Source: Mantis religiosa
Taxonomy: Eukaryota > Arthropoda > Insecta > Mantodea > Mantidae
Reading direction: 5' to 3'
Assembly: GCA_030765055.1 (NCBI GenBank)
Contig: CM060947.1
Coordinates: 58,689,235 to 58,753,234, forward strand
DNA: 64,000 nucleotides
Positions 1-11,395 of this stretch are shown here, one piece after another; positions within the stretch are counted from its first letter, which is position 1; each line of letters begins with the position of its first letter. The translations under genes were made by a program, and so were the position numbers. The notes beneath the pieces were generated by a model. It had not been told where the DNA came from and ran no database searches. It saw only the letters and a program-made list of their open reading frames with translations.

Positions 1-521
1 CTCCTCGGTCTTTCAGCTCATTCTTCCTAGGGATGGCAAATACAATAGCTCGGACAGCGGTTCTGTGCCGGTGACCTACTTTCTTCGCGCACTGAGGAGA
101 GTCTATACCCAAGCGTCACCTGCACCTTCTGCTGGCGCTGGAAGATGGGAGACAATGCAGAACGGCCATATTTCGCATGATAATGACCATTTCAGTGTAC
201 TACGCATGACCGAAAGTGAGAGTTCTGCGCATGACCGAGAGTGTAGGCTCGGCAACTGGCTTTAGACTAGTGCGCATACGGTCCTCACCGGCACAAAACC
301 ATTGTCCGACTTGTACTTCCGTATTGGATGAAGATGATTTCTCCGTTCCTTGGGCATAGATCAACCTCCAAAGGTGCGATGTAAGATTTACAAGAAAACA
401 CCTTGCCCAGATATCCTTACATGGAACAGTTTCAAAACGTTTAATTTTCCTAAAAATATGCATTGTGATTTAAAACCCCGCAACTATATACAATAATGGT
501 AAACAATGTGCAGAATAATAT
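1..521. other. Left flank, no gene recognised; repeated NRF1-like CGCATGAC motifs
   Basis: No convincing reading frame is present; the short frames on both strands overlap and lack domain signals. The stretch is less A+T-rich than most of the window. CGCAT-containing motifs recur at about 174, 203, 228 and 271. An 11-bp string, CGCATGACCGA, is repeated exactly with a 25-bp offset at 203 and 228. They resemble half-sites of the NRF1 palindrome TGCGCATGCGC, so this could be the edge of a promoter, but I see no TATA box, exon or transcript. Function is inferred weakly. Confidence 0.3.
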
Positions 522-1083
522 TGTAACGGATGCGCTGGAGCACCCTGTGAACCAGCTGCGAACGGAAGGCAGGGGGGAGGACCGCGTTAGCCACACCTCC
601 TCCTCGTTTGTCTTGTAGTGGTGACAGGCTGTGGTCAGGGGAAAAATGACTGTGTCGCCTGTTTTTCTCTACACCTGTTTCTCGATCTTTCGTTTACTGG
701 AACATTCTCCTGGTCACTAGAAAGCGGGATATTCCGATATAAAGAGGGTTACAGACAGACGGAGTTGAGTTGTTGGTCAGACAGTCAGTTGGTTAGTGTG
801 TGAGTGAGGACAGTTCTTGGTGTAAGAAGGCAGTGTTCGTCAGTGACGTGTTAATGAACGAAAGGATTGTGCAACGGAAGACTGTACGTAACCGTGTATG
901 AGTATCGGAGTTGATGTAATCGCGAGTACAAGGAAATTGTAACGGACGAACTGGTGAATTGTAATTGTGTGTAGTACGCAATTTTGCGTAATTGGAAAGT
1001 GTTAAACTGTAAGTCGGTAGAAATAAAGGACATTGTTGAGTGGTGTAATTGGACTTTTTATTTCACGAACCCACAAAGTCACA
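522..1083 (+). mobile_element. Solo LTR of an LTR retrotransposon (Ty3/Gypsy-like)
   Basis: The 562-bp block starts TGTAACGG and ends GTCACA, so it has the TG...CA ends of an LTR. The four bases on each side are ATAT (518-521 and 1084-1087), a plausible target-site duplication, though weak because the sequence is simple. Inside lie a TATA box (TATAAAG, 738-744) and a poly(A) signal (AATAAA, 1022-1027) near the 3' end, in the order expected of U3-R-U5. No primer-binding site, gag or pol follows, so this looks like a solo LTR left by recombination between the two LTRs of one element. Its sequence does not obviously match the DNA before the gag gene at 60.7 kb. Strand is set by the TATA-to-poly(A) order. 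Confidence 0.7.
738..744 (+). promoter_or_regulatory. TATA box within the solo LTR
   Basis: TATAAAG lies 217 bp inside the LTR, with the poly(A) signal about 280 bp downstream. It would set the U3/R boundary around 765-785. A sharp initiator is not obvious, although CAGT-type motifs occur near 777-786. Confidence 0.5.
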
Positions 1084-3385
1084 ATATATAATCAAAATCA
1101 TTAGGGGTACTTCACGTAGATATATAGGACCACTTCATGTATCTCGAATTTCCTGGGTATCTTTAGGCCATATTTCAGAAGCTTGTTTAACCTAAAAAAA
1201 TAAAGCTTAAGAAGTGGAAACGTATTGCACAGAAACCGTAAAACTATTTAAAATTACATTTTATTAAAAAAAAGAGAAAACGTTATGTGGTAATTTGGAA
1301 ATATCTGTACTTATTGGTTTTCTTGCGATGCTATTGACAGAGTATGGAATTTTCAGACTGCATATGTGATGCACTTTTAAACATTTTAGAATGACTTTGG
1401 TTTTCTTTATCCACCTTGTATCTACAGCGAAATATGCCATGAAACTAACTTCCTCAAATACCTATGTCGATTATTTAGAAGTAGATAGAAAAACAACCCG
1501 TGAACGATTTTATAAGCTATATAAAATAAATGACAGTGAAAAGAAAATGTCAAGTGGATACAACAATTGGATATTTCTAAAAATAGGAACGAATACTTTC
1601 CTTAAAAAATGTACGAATCATTTCTTGTATAATGTATGAAGCAGTGTTAACTTCGAATCTCCGAAAAAGAAACGAAAAAGGCTGCTGAAATGATATTCTT
1701 GAGAAGTATTGCAAGTTTATTCTCTTCTATACCGGCGCAGTTCTTAGTTTATGTGGCAAAGTAAACAAAAGCACGTATACGTCTGTGACATCATTGACTG
1801 TTGGGACCTGTACCTTTCTGAGGTTCAAAAGTATAGTCCGCATATCATTTTTAAAGACTTAACATCTAATGCAAAATATATAAACAACTTCACATTATTA
1901 CAAATGCAACAGTGAAACAGTAATTAATTAGTATGTTTTGGTAAATGTAAGCGTGGCTTATATTTGTGTGTATTAATCAGAGTTCACACCTCACTTGCGC
2001 AGTTTAAAAGCAGAAGGAAATGAGAGAATCAGTTTACAACATGGCTGTTTCCGTGCAATCTGTAAATATCACAGAAGGAAACCGTTAAAAAGTTATGAAA
2101 AACATATATTGAATGTGTTTTGCAAGTTGTGTGAAAAATATTGACTTGAGCAATGGAGAACGTTAATTTGTAAGCAGAATAAACCGGTGTTTCCGCGCCA
2201 AGTTTAATGCAGCTCGAAGTGAAGTATGAAAACTGGTTTTCACTGGCTTTCCATGCTAGGAAAACATCGAAAAAGAAGCCCTTTGTGAAAGGTGAATGTG
2301 ATAAATTTGTTAAAAATGCTGTTCGTCAAAATACGTGTAGCTTCTCTGAGAGGAGCGATACACCAACAATTACAAAAGTGCTTCAAGCAGTAAATAATTT
2401 TCCGAGCTTCCACACCATTTTACATAGATTTTGAATTTGTGAACAGAAACAAACAAAATATATAATTGTTGAGCCTGAACGTACATTGTTGTGGCGCAAG
2501 AATTATCAAAGGAAAATTAGGAAGTGAAAGACGTTTAAGGAACTCGTTCGTTGTTAGGCTCCAATTAGGTACGTAAAGTATTTCTTTTCAGTCGATTGCC
2601 TGTAGATCTCTCAAGTTATTGCCAAAGTGGCTACAAGCAGTTATCTAGCACTATTATTCCGCAGAAATTGATTTTATATTTTTAAATGAGTGGGGTTATG
2701 TTAAGAAATCAAATATTTAATTAACTCTTGTAAGCACTGAGCCACTTTCTAACATGCAAAAGTAAATGTAGGCACACCTTTACATTTAATCTTAACGTAA
2801 AAGTGTAATGACACAAGCAACCCAAGCATCCAAAATTGCAAAGCAAAACTTTGCATAGAAGTTTGTTTACAGCGTACATGTTTGCCACGTGGTGAATAAA
2901 ATAATGTGAATATTCCCTCCAATCACAGTCACCGGCGGAGTAATACATTTTCCCGCTTTGTTTACATCGCCACATAAAGTAAGGACGGCGATGGCATAAA
3001 TATAAAAATAACAAAAGAAATTATAGAAAATGATGAAGATATTGGAAATTAACTCATTATTTCTAGCCTATTGGCAGTTTTTAAACCAACAGTTGACAGA
3101 ATGGCAGAAAATGACGCTAAAAAACTCTAAACAAGCATACTTAGATCCTAAAATAGATGGGCTGGAACTGGCAAAGAGGTTCACGATGTCTAACGATTTG
3201 TTGTTTAAACTCTTGTCGAGGTACTGAGTTCTCCCTCACAACCTAGTTATAGAGGCATCTAAACCCTTTAAGGACTATGAATAATGTTATCACTAACAAA
3301 ACGGTGGAGTATCTGTAGAAAGCAGCTCTCATTCAGATTTGTAACGCAATGATTGAAATGCGGATGTAGAGTCACCTAAGAATAT
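1084..3385. other. Unannotated A+T-rich intergenic DNA
   Basis: I see no gene, tRNA-like head or long repeat here. Frames of 60-97 codons occur on both strands (for example around 1391-1639 and 2721-3014), but they have low-complexity composition and no recognisable domain, so I leave them out. Confidence 0.4.
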
Positions 3386-3457
3386 GGCTCGTTGGTCTAG
3401 GGGTATGATTCTCGCTTAGGGTGCGAGAGGTCCCGGGTTCAAATCCCGGACGAGCCC
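3386..3457 (+). tRNA. tRNA-Pro (AGG)
   Basis: A complete 72-nt tRNA that decodes proline CCU/CCC codons. The 7-bp acceptor stem pairs GGCTCGT (3386-3392) with ACGAGCC (3450-3456) without mismatch, and C3457 is the discriminator base. The anticodon stem is CTCGC/GCGAG around the loop TTAGGGT, giving anticodon AGG at 3418-3420. The T arm carries GGTTCAAATCC, a canonical B box, and the A box TGGTCTAGGGG is intact. No intron is present. A TTTT run five bases downstream is a proper Pol III stop. The perfect stems, the terminator and the absence of a SINE tail separate this from the many tRNA-like SINEs in the window. It is the one cellular gene I am confident of. Confidence 0.95.
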
Positions 3458-3461
3458 TAAA

Positions 3462-3465
3462 TTTT
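3462..3465 (+). terminator. Pol III terminator of the tRNA-Pro gene
   Basis: A run of four T starts five bases after the mature tRNA end, which is enough to stop RNA polymerase III. Confidence 0.75.
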
Positions 3466-3885
3466 ATGTCCAAAAGAAGCAAAGGTTTTTTATTTTCATA
3501 TGCATTTCTGTAGTTATAGATATAGTGTAGTTGTAATTCAAGAGGAGCATTCTTTCCTGAATTCCATTGTGTCAAATTTTCATTTCGTAGTGAGCTCCGC
3601 CTCAAAAACTTTTAAATTTTTTTACGCTAAGAAAACATAATAATAACAGGAATTATGGCACGTGATTTGCTAACCACCGCTATGAATTAGACTTCGAGAT
3701 GCCCAAATTCATTGTGATCAGCATTCGTGCAGTAAATTAATGGGCTTCTTACTTGATACAGGTTTCAGACCATAACGTTCCAAAATTCACAACTTTAGCG
3801 CTATTTTCCCAATACATCATACTTTATTTTTAAGCAAAAATATTGTGTAACAATGCAAAGTTCTCCAGAAATTCACCTCCTTAGT

Positions 3886-3985
3886 ATGGTCTGAAATGGG
3901 AGCTTTCCCGGGTCAATAGGTGGATGCTGGGAAGGGTATCTATCTCACATTTCATTTGCTTTCATTTCATTCATTTCACTCTCGC
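3886..3985 (+). mobile_element. SINE-like fragment (low confidence)
   Basis: The stretch GCTTTCCCGGGTCAATAGG followed by GGATGCTGGGAAGGG and then ATTTCATTT-type runs resembles the body of the tRNA-derived SINEs elsewhere in the window (about 30140 and 37835). No tRNA-like head with A and B boxes remains. DNA between 3466 and 3885 shows nothing recognisable. Confidence 0.3.
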
Positions 3986-4310
3986 CAATCGGTCTTTCTA
4001 GGTGCAAGAGTCAGTTAAGTTGCCGGTGGTGCAGCGCTGCGGTGTGTTTGCTCTCTAAAAAACGAACGATGTTCATCTGAGAGCAGCTGTGTTCGGTCAC
4101 CGCTCCTTTCAGAGAGGGCTGTTTGAGTAACCCGAACTGGATGACAAGTGGTCGCCCTCCATGGCAACCTATGCAACGATTTTATTCTCACCTGATGTTC
4201 CGCGTTGCGACTGGGGTCGTGGGTTACACTCTGCCACCCAACCCCCTAGATGATGACGATGAAGCCACGAGTTGCCCTTGGTTCAGATCTGACTCTCAGA
4301 TGTAATGACG

Positions 4311-4345
4311 TATATAAAAAGGAATCTCCTGCGCTGCTTCAGTCG
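4311..4345 (+). promoter_or_regulatory. TATA box plus arthropod initiator, orphan core promoter
   Basis: TATATAAAAA begins at 4311, and an arthropod-type initiator TCAGT lies at 4339-4343. If A4341 is +1, the TATA box starts at -30, the textbook spacing. GGTCG at 4373-4377 resembles a downstream promoter element but sits about five bases too far. An A+T-rich stretch with AATAAA follows near 4405-4425, so the unit could also be the U3-R part of an unrecognised LTR. No coding region follows. Confidence 0.45.
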
Positions 4346-4349
4346 TTAC

Positions 4350-7094
4350 ATGAGAAACCTTTCCATAGGCGTGGTCGCAAGCGAAAGAATCGTTTTTTTT
4401 TTTCTTTAAATAAACTCAGAAATAAATAAATTTTGTTAAATTTATCAACATCCAAACTTGTAATTTAATTGCAATACTTTATGCCATTTTTTCTACAACA
4501 CATTACATATTCCTTCGATACAGTTTTCTGAAAATCATTTTTAACTATTTTTAATATTTTAGTCCGTTCACTTCGACATTCCACAATTCAAAACACGTCT
4601 GTGCTGTTCGACGTTACCCAATCGAAAGACGTCTTCTTTCATAGCTGTTCTCCCAAAATTATTGATCTTTCCTTCTCTCGTTGCCATCACTACCAATCAA
4701 ACTTAGTTTTTACTGGTCCACGTCACACATTACGTAATCTCATTTTTAAAACTACCAATGATAAAACATTCACATCATATCACTTACATGTTGCATCATC
4801 TCATGAGCTACTGAATTTTACCAATTTCCATTATTATTCATTTTAACCTGTCCATATCGATTCTTAAATCATTAAATATATTTAAACAATTTTACATTTC
4901 GTGGGGCCTAAATCAAAACAGCCGTTACAACCAGAACTACTTAGAACTGAAGAAATTGCTTACACCTGTTAGGGACTCACTGCGGTAATGGTGTCACAGG
5001 TTCTGGTCTACTGTAGGGTACTTTCATCTTATCCTTCCTTTTGGGTCTGACACAAAACGAGCCCTCGGCTGTAGTGCTGGAATCCCCACCGTGATGGACA
5101 GACAGCTATCCTCAATTTTCCCTACTGCTAAACATTCAATTATCAGTGCAAGACCACTCAGAGACTATAAGTTCCCCGGGCCTGGGTAAAATTAACAAGA
5201 AATTAGTATTTCAGTCCAGTTACTTTCAAGAGTGTGACAAGAAGACCTGTCGCTGCCGCAGTAAAATTTATATCTAATTTTCAGCTAAGCTTTATTTCTT
5301 CATAAACAACTTCAAAAATTTTCGTTAAAATAACATATTTTCTGGAATATGTAGAATGAACAAATATATATTACATTTTCTGTGTTTTTCTTTTAAAGAG
5401 GATTAAGTTTCTAATACATACTTATACCTTCGTGGGAAATCTCCTATATTCTATTTCATGATTAGATAATGCTCCATTTCTGAAAGATCACAAGAGAAAC
5501 CCTTCTCTTTTTAGTATTAGGAAAACGATGTTTTAATATTTGCTAACGTTTTCTTTCCCATGTAAAAGATTTTTTTGTACAATTCTGGATTTTTCTGCAT
5601 GTTTCTAATATTAATATTTGAATTTTTCACATTTTACAAATACCTTAGCACCTAATTGTTAGTTTTAAGCCATTTCTGGGCTAAAATCTACCCTAAATAA
5701 ACTATCTTCGATAAGATAACTACTTATAATTTTACCATTATACTACATAAGTCGTATGCGTGAATTTCTAGTGAAAAAGAAAACCAGATGCTTTAAAGTA
5801 ATGCATCAGTGAAATTCCAAAATCTAAAGTTTTCTTCTAATTGCTTTGATCTTTCTTCATATAATCAAAACATAAAGTATATGGTATATACACAATTTTA
5901 ACTACACTGTATCAAACCGTTTATTCATAATCACCTATTTATGTGTTAATATGAAATTTTCCTTGGTTTATCTATCGTCCCCCAAATAATTTAGCTTTAA
6001 TATGCAAATATAAAGAAATTAATGTACACTTATTTATTAATTTTAATTAGTTTTAAGATAAAACGTAATGATACATATGTTATTAAATTGTTCAATTTTT
6101 TTAATTTGAGTTAATTGTGGAGTATAATTTCAATTGAAATGTAACTTATTTATTATCTAGAATATAAAATGTTATAATGAGGGAAGTTCTACTGAAAATT
6201 CCGAGCTAAATTGTAAACTGTGATCCAAGGAACACTTTGAAGGGTGAAAAATGTTGAAAATGGTATTAAGAAAACCTGAATTTAAGCTTTAATGCGGTGC
6301 ATTACATACATAAATTGTTCAGGGCTAATTAAACAGCCATGTGAATAGAGAATGCGAATAACAAAAAGCAAAATGAGTAGCACGAAAGCATAATTTTTAA
6401 TAATAAAGCATGAAAGTGAAAGATTTAAAATTTTCACATTTCTTATCAAATTTCACTGATGCGTTACCTAAAAATATAACTTCATATTTTGTTTCCCATA
6501 TTTGGTCATGTTTCGCTATTCCCGTTCTAAAAAAGTGATTTTTTCGTTCACAACTCTTTCTTAATTAAGTGGCGACGACTATTTCTTAAAAAAATGGTAT
6601 AACATTTTAATAACTTCCACTTCCTCCCGTAATAAATAAAATGTGTACACTATTCATAAAGCAAAGAAATATTCCCCAGGAAAGACGTCCCTAAATCATG
6701 CACTGGAATCTTATAATGAAGGGAATTTAGGTGAGTGCACCATTCTAGGACTGCTGTACCATAATCCCCGATGATCTGACGAAGAACCGCAACGTTGGAC
6801 TAGCTCTACCGCAGACGCCGGTAGGTGCCCTTTCTCACGGTAAACACCCACAAAAGACCAGAGGCGCAAGGATCATTCACTAGAGTGGAGTATGAACTTC
6901 CGGAGTTTAATCCTGTTCACAAGCCTGAGAACCAGGAAACCGGCAAACCAAGATAAGCAGTGGAGGGTATACATTATATATGTAAACTACCTCTACGTTT
7001 CAAGAACAAGGACGTTTGTGTTTGCATGTACAATTACTGAAAGCATTATTCTTCCTTGTATAATTTTCACTACTATATTTGGTTGTCCAAATAG
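4350..7094. other. Unannotated A+T-rich DNA
   Basis: This long stretch has no recognisable gene, tRNA-like head or repeat structure. A somewhat G+C-richer patch near 4985-5180 and another near 6720-6940 could be old repeats, but I could not match them to anything else in the window. Confidence 0.4.
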
Positions 7095-7500
7095 GCACTG
7101 TAACTCCAAGTTAGTCCGCATTCTCCATCCGTCCTAGTCCTTTATCACTCCAAATATATTTCTCAGGATCTTCCTTTCCCACCGTAATAACCATTGTTCT
7201 TCTCTGGTTGTCAATACCCAGCTTTCTGAACCATACATTACTATTGGTTTCAGTACAGTTGTACATATTTTAATTTTAGTATTCCTACTGACGTTCCTTG
7301 ATTTAAACATATTCTGCAAGGTTTAGAAACATCTGTAACCACTTGCTATTCTTTCTTGAATTTCCACTGATGTTTTATTATCTACTGTTACTATAGGTCC
7401 CAGGTATTTAAATGTTTCTACTCTTTGATATTCTTTCTCATGTAATTTAACTGTAGGTTCTCTTCTTCTTGCATTCCCATCACCTCCCATGATGTTCTCA
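7095..7500 (-). pseudogene. LINE reverse transcriptase C-terminal relic (RTE-like)
   Basis: Read on the minus strand, this encodes the end of a non-LTR retrotransposon polyprotein, just after the reverse transcriptase palm. Upstream, near 7390-7440, the frame gives a block with FKYLG followed by a polar stretch. It then gives LKPIVMYGSESW near 7230 and LLRWERKILRNIFG near 7160, the usual thumb and connection signature of RTE-type LINEs. A stop codon breaks the frame near 7322. Only the last ~130 codons of a protein normally near 1000 residues remain, so this is a dead 5'-truncated copy. The RTE assignment rests on the YGSESW and ERKILRxIFG motifs. Confidence 0.75.
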
Positions 7501-8388
7501 CAGATGAATTCGATAAATCACTTTGTAAATATTAATGTAAGAATATCAATCGCTATTTTAGGGATAGACTTATTATCGTTAGAAATATGCTACTGAGTAG
7601 GCTCCTTTAGTATTTTATACTTAATATTAAAATATGAAATACACTTTTAAAACGCAATGCATATAGTAAACTTTAATACACATATATTGTTTATGTTGCC
7701 ACCTACTTTGCTTTTCTCTAACATCTAATTAAGGAAACTCAATAGTACATGAAAACAACAAATAAGAAGCCAAAAAACGGTTGGTTAAAAAGATTATAAA
7801 ACCTTCTTGCGTAATAAAAGCTGTCAGAAATTGGTGCGTCGAACTGAGTTTTAAAACTGTTTCAGAGGCTAGTAGATAACCTTCTGACTGTCGCAATAGA
7901 GATAGGTTTCTTGTCAGATGTTGCAAGCCATTTGCAAATATGGAGGCACACTAATCTAGACGCTGCTCACGCGATGCTAATCCCAAGTAAATCTTTTGCG
8001 CAACCATAGAGGGAGCTCTGGACAGTTTCAGCCTTATGAGACTGATATGTTAGCTTCCGATTTACCGTTTCTTGACTCAAAGACTATCATTAATTTGCGT
8101 GTATAGAGACTTTTTTGAGAAATTAATATTGATTTTGCTGCATCGCGAACCTTAGTTAAAGAATGATAACTCTCAAGTCCTAGACAATTTTGGTTTTCGT
8201 GTTCCTACTAAATTTATTAGGCACAGATGTCCATCGTATTTTATGCTCCATCGTATCTTATTTCTTTAGTAACGTTTCTGTACCTTCTTCTTTCTTTATT
8301 TTTTTTTCACTTTATATGTGGAGCTCTAGATACTGGCATTGAATATTCAAGATCTTAATTATCTGCAACGAATAATGAAGGTTACATT
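7501..8388. other. Unannotated A+T-rich DNA
   Basis: I see no gene or recognisable repeat. Short frames here are not supported by any domain signal. Confidence 0.4.
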
Positions 8389-9378
8389 TTGATACTGAAA
8401 TTAAGGGATGCAATGAATAAAAAATCATAATGGATTTCAAAGGAATGTTTACTTGTTGTGAAACGCGTGCACGTGCAGTTGAGTTGAATAGTTATTTTAA
8501 CAAAAGAAACGTAAGAAACAAGTGTTCTTAGCAGAGTTCTAAAGGGATCGCACTTGACTCCGTTTAAATAGGTATTCTTCGGACCCTTAATAATGGTATC
8601 AGCGAGACTAATAATCACAATGGACAAAATAGTCACAAAGGAGTTTTAGGTGAAGAAAGAGGGTGAAGCGATTATATTTTGGCGAGCAAATAGTTCCACT
8701 TTAACGGGACAGTTTGAAGCAAATAGTGTTTAGCTCAGGGTAAAGCAATGAGGTTTATCTCCGGGTATGCGTGGATATGTGTGAGAAGGATAGTTTTAAT
8801 GACACTCGAATGCCCGTTTCAAACTGATTTAATGACTGCTTCTTTTATCCGAACATCAAACTTGAAGTTGCCGACCAAGGGTTACCAATATCACTGTTTA
8901 GAGTTACTGTTTATGAAATGTTTATTACTCGGTAATCTTAATTCGTTCTTCATGTATATATGAACCGACAAATATCTTCTCACATCATTTCCGGTCTGCC
9001 TGGCTCAAGACAGAACAAGTTGACCGCCCTAATCGGCCTCACGACGTGGACTCTCTTAATGGCTTGCCAGCCACGAACTGACTGAGTGTCCTCACAACTG
9101 CGTGTGAGTATGTCGCTTTCACTTTCTGGAAGCCTATTATTCAACCAAAGATTCCATTTGGGGCTATTTTGTCATGCCACTATGAATGGTCCGAAGAAGA
9201 CCCTATTCAAAGTCAAATGCCACCCTTTAGAAATCTGCTAAGGACACTGTTTCTTACGTTTCACCCAAACTGCTATTTGACTCAAATGCACCTGCACGTG
9301 TTGTAACAAAGAATCAACATTACTTTGAAATCCATCATGATTCTTTACTTATTTCAATACTTCAATTTCGGTATCAAG
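8389..9378. mobile_element. Non-autonomous DNA-transposon-like element with ~230-bp inverted ends
   Basis: The left arm (about 8389-8640) and the right arm (about 9152-9378) are imperfect inverted copies of one another. Matching blocks in order include the ends TTGATAC, then GGATTTCAAAG, CACGTGCA, AAACGTAAGAAAC, CTTAGCAGA and TCTTCGGACC. Several small gaps separate them. About 510 bp of unrelated sequence lies between the arms, with no transposase-like frame. Long inverted ends around a non-coding core fit a MITE or foldback element. I found no clear target-site duplication. Confidence 0.6.
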
Positions 9379-9397
9379 GGCTTCTAAAAGTAAAAGT

Positions 9398-9398
<1 letters not shown>

Positions 9399-9489
<91 letters not shown>
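9399..9489. repeat. (AC)n microsatellite
   Basis: An uninterrupted dinucleotide array of about 45 units. The 9490-9667 gap after it shows nothing recognisable. Confidence 0.95.
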
Positions 9490-9490
<1 letters not shown>

Positions 9491-9667
9491 CTGTGCACAG
9501 TGAGGACAGACAGTCCGCGGATTGGGGCCGATTAAGAAAGTCATCGTCTCTGTCTTGGTCCAAGGCAGATCAGAAGCGATGGGAGAAGATTTTCGTCGGT
9601 TTGTATGTACGTGAAGAACGAATTAAGTATTATGGAGTAATAAGCATTCTACATACGGTACGGTAAT

Positions 9668-9898
9668 GCCCGCCTCGGTAGCGTGGTGGTAGCATGTCTA
9701 CCTCACGTTCAAGAGGTCCCGAGTTCGAATCTCGGTCAGGGTGAGTTACCTGGATAAGGTTTTTACCGGGGCTTTCCCTTATTCTGATAGACAAATGTCG
9801 GGTAACTCTAAGCTCCATGGACCCCGTAATCATTTGAGCATCATTTCACAAATTTCATCCATCGTCCGATATGACTTAACGTTGGAGGACGTAAATTA

Positions 9899-9941
<43 letters not shown>
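9668..9941 (+). mobile_element. tRNA-derived SINE, family 1, full length with 42-bp poly(A)
   Basis: A 5' tRNA-like head starts GCCCGCCTCGGTAGCG. It has an A box (TAGCGTGGTGG) and a B box (AGTTCGAATCTC), the internal promoter for RNA polymerase III. The body then has CTTTCCCTTATTC, GTCGGGTAACTC and ATCGTCCGATATGAC, ending in GGAGGACGTAAATTACA and an A run at 9900-9941. The same unit recurs at 31764 and 39904 (plus), 20637 and 18450 (minus, the latter truncated) and 48777 (divergent). The long pure A tail suggests a fairly recent insertion. It encodes no protein and would depend on a LINE for movement. Confidence 0.9.
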
Positions 9942-9942
<1 letters not shown>

Positions 9943-10817
9943 ATACAGTAACACTAAACAGTGAAATATTGGTCGGCAACTTTGATTTTGATGTGATGAT
10001 AAAAAGAAGCAGTCATTAAATCAGTTTGAAACGGGTATTCCAGTGGCATTCCAACTATCCTTACTCATACATACCCACGCATACCCTGAGAGTACCTCAT
10101 TGCTCATACCCTGCGCCACCAATCTTTATCGCTTCAATTTACATGTACGCCATCCTTTACATAACCTGTACAAATTATTATTATTTCTCTACTTCAGGTT
10201 TGTGGAACCACATTCAGTATATATTTTGTAAAGTTTTGAACGGGTATAGAAAAATTCGAATTGATAATTAGGTACTAAAGCATGCTAGCTATATGTTGGC
10301 CAGAAATACCATACTATTTCCATTGTATTGCGAGAAACAGCTGAAAAGCGGCAACATTTTAAAAACTAACAGAACTGTAAACATTCAAGCCTATAGTCTC
10401 GGATAAAGCTGATGCAAAAAAAATCTATATTAAATAAATTGTGTTTTATACATTTATATGTTCTTTATATATTATGTCTTTATCTATCTCTTATAGTTTA
10501 TGAGTTACATAAACTTATATAAAATTGTTCCGAATGAAGTTGACTTCGGAAGCTATTCTTTAAAACCTTTTGAGATATACACTTCAGTTTCATGTAAATG
10601 TCTTAAACTTGTGATATTTTTATTACAATAGAGCTATTGTAGCGAAAATCGTAAATTTTAAAACTCTTCCTTTGACAGAATAGTTCGGTTTGTGTGATTT
10701 TGTCGAATTATTGGTGTCACCCTGACAAAAATCTGAGCTTAAACATCAAATTTGTTCTAAGTACCAACAAAATGTTCAAAGTAAGACATTATTTATAACA
10801 TATGTGTCAAAGATTAC
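9942..10817. other. Unannotated A+T-rich DNA
   Basis: Two overlapping frames at 10026-10271 have no domain signal, and no repeat structure was recognised. Confidence 0.4.
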
Positions 10818-11025
10818 TCACTCAGACTTGATTTTGAATTCTCTGGAATCTGTTTTCGGGTAACGTCTCAACCATTTTCAACGAGTGGTAATGCATCTAC
10901 CCACTCCTTCCTGCTAGGAGAAAAGAGGATTTGCATTCAGTAGATGCAGCACTGCTCGTTGAAAATGGCTGAGACGTTACCCGAAAAAAACATGTTCCAG
11001 AGAATTCAACATCAAATCTGAGTGA
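10818..11025. repeat. Long inverted repeat, ~83-bp arms around a 39-bp loop
   Basis: The left arm is 10818-10900 and the right arm 10940-11025. The block CGGGTAACGTCTCA in the left arm returns as TGAGACGTTACCCG in the right, and CTCTGGAA as TTCCAGAG. The outer ends TCACTCAG/CTGAGTGA and inner ends ATGCATCTAC/GTAGATGCA also pair. Mismatches are scattered, so the arms have drifted slightly. Transcribed RNA could fold into one long hairpin. It could be a foldback MITE or a hairpin-RNA locus; I see no flanking duplication to decide. Confidence 0.8.
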
Positions 11026-11092
11026 GATGACAAAATGTCATCTACTCATAGTTATTATCCAATTTTTGTTTTTGTTTTGAGTTATTAAGTTC

Positions 11093-11125
11093 ACACACAC
11101 ACACACACGCACACACACACACACA
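11093..11125. repeat. (AC)n microsatellite abutting a SINE
   Basis: An AC array with one CG interruption directly precedes the SINE head at 11126. A further AC/GC tract follows the SINE at about 11374-11395. Confidence 0.9.
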
Positions 11126-11373
11126 GGCCTTGCCGTGGCGGAGTGGTTAGACCACTCGACTCTCACCAAGGTGGCCCGGATTCGATCCCAGGTGACCGCA
11201 AAGTGAGATTTGTGGTGGACAACAGGGCGCCGGGGCGGGTTTACTCCTGGTTTACCGGTTTCTCCCGCTATCTCATTCCACCAGTGCTTCATATTCATCT
11301 CATGTATCAACAGTGTCACCGCCTGCGGTGCCGCATGTAATAAAAGCGGGCGTTGAACACTACACATTTCGTT
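11126..11373 (+). mobile_element. tRNA-derived SINE, family 2, full length
   Basis: The head GGCCTTGCCGTGGCGG leads into GTGGTTAGACCACTCG (A-box region) and GGATTCGATCCCAG (B box). The body AAAGTGAGATTTGTGGTGG, TTTACCGG and CACCGCCTGCGG follows, then GCGGGCGTTGAACAC at the end. The minus-strand copy at 14078-14314 matches head, body and tail, and 13108 is a relative with a different tail. It sits between two CA tracts, so it either landed in a CA array or seeded one. Confidence 0.85.
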
Positions 11374-11395
11374 TCACACACACGCGCGCGCGTAC

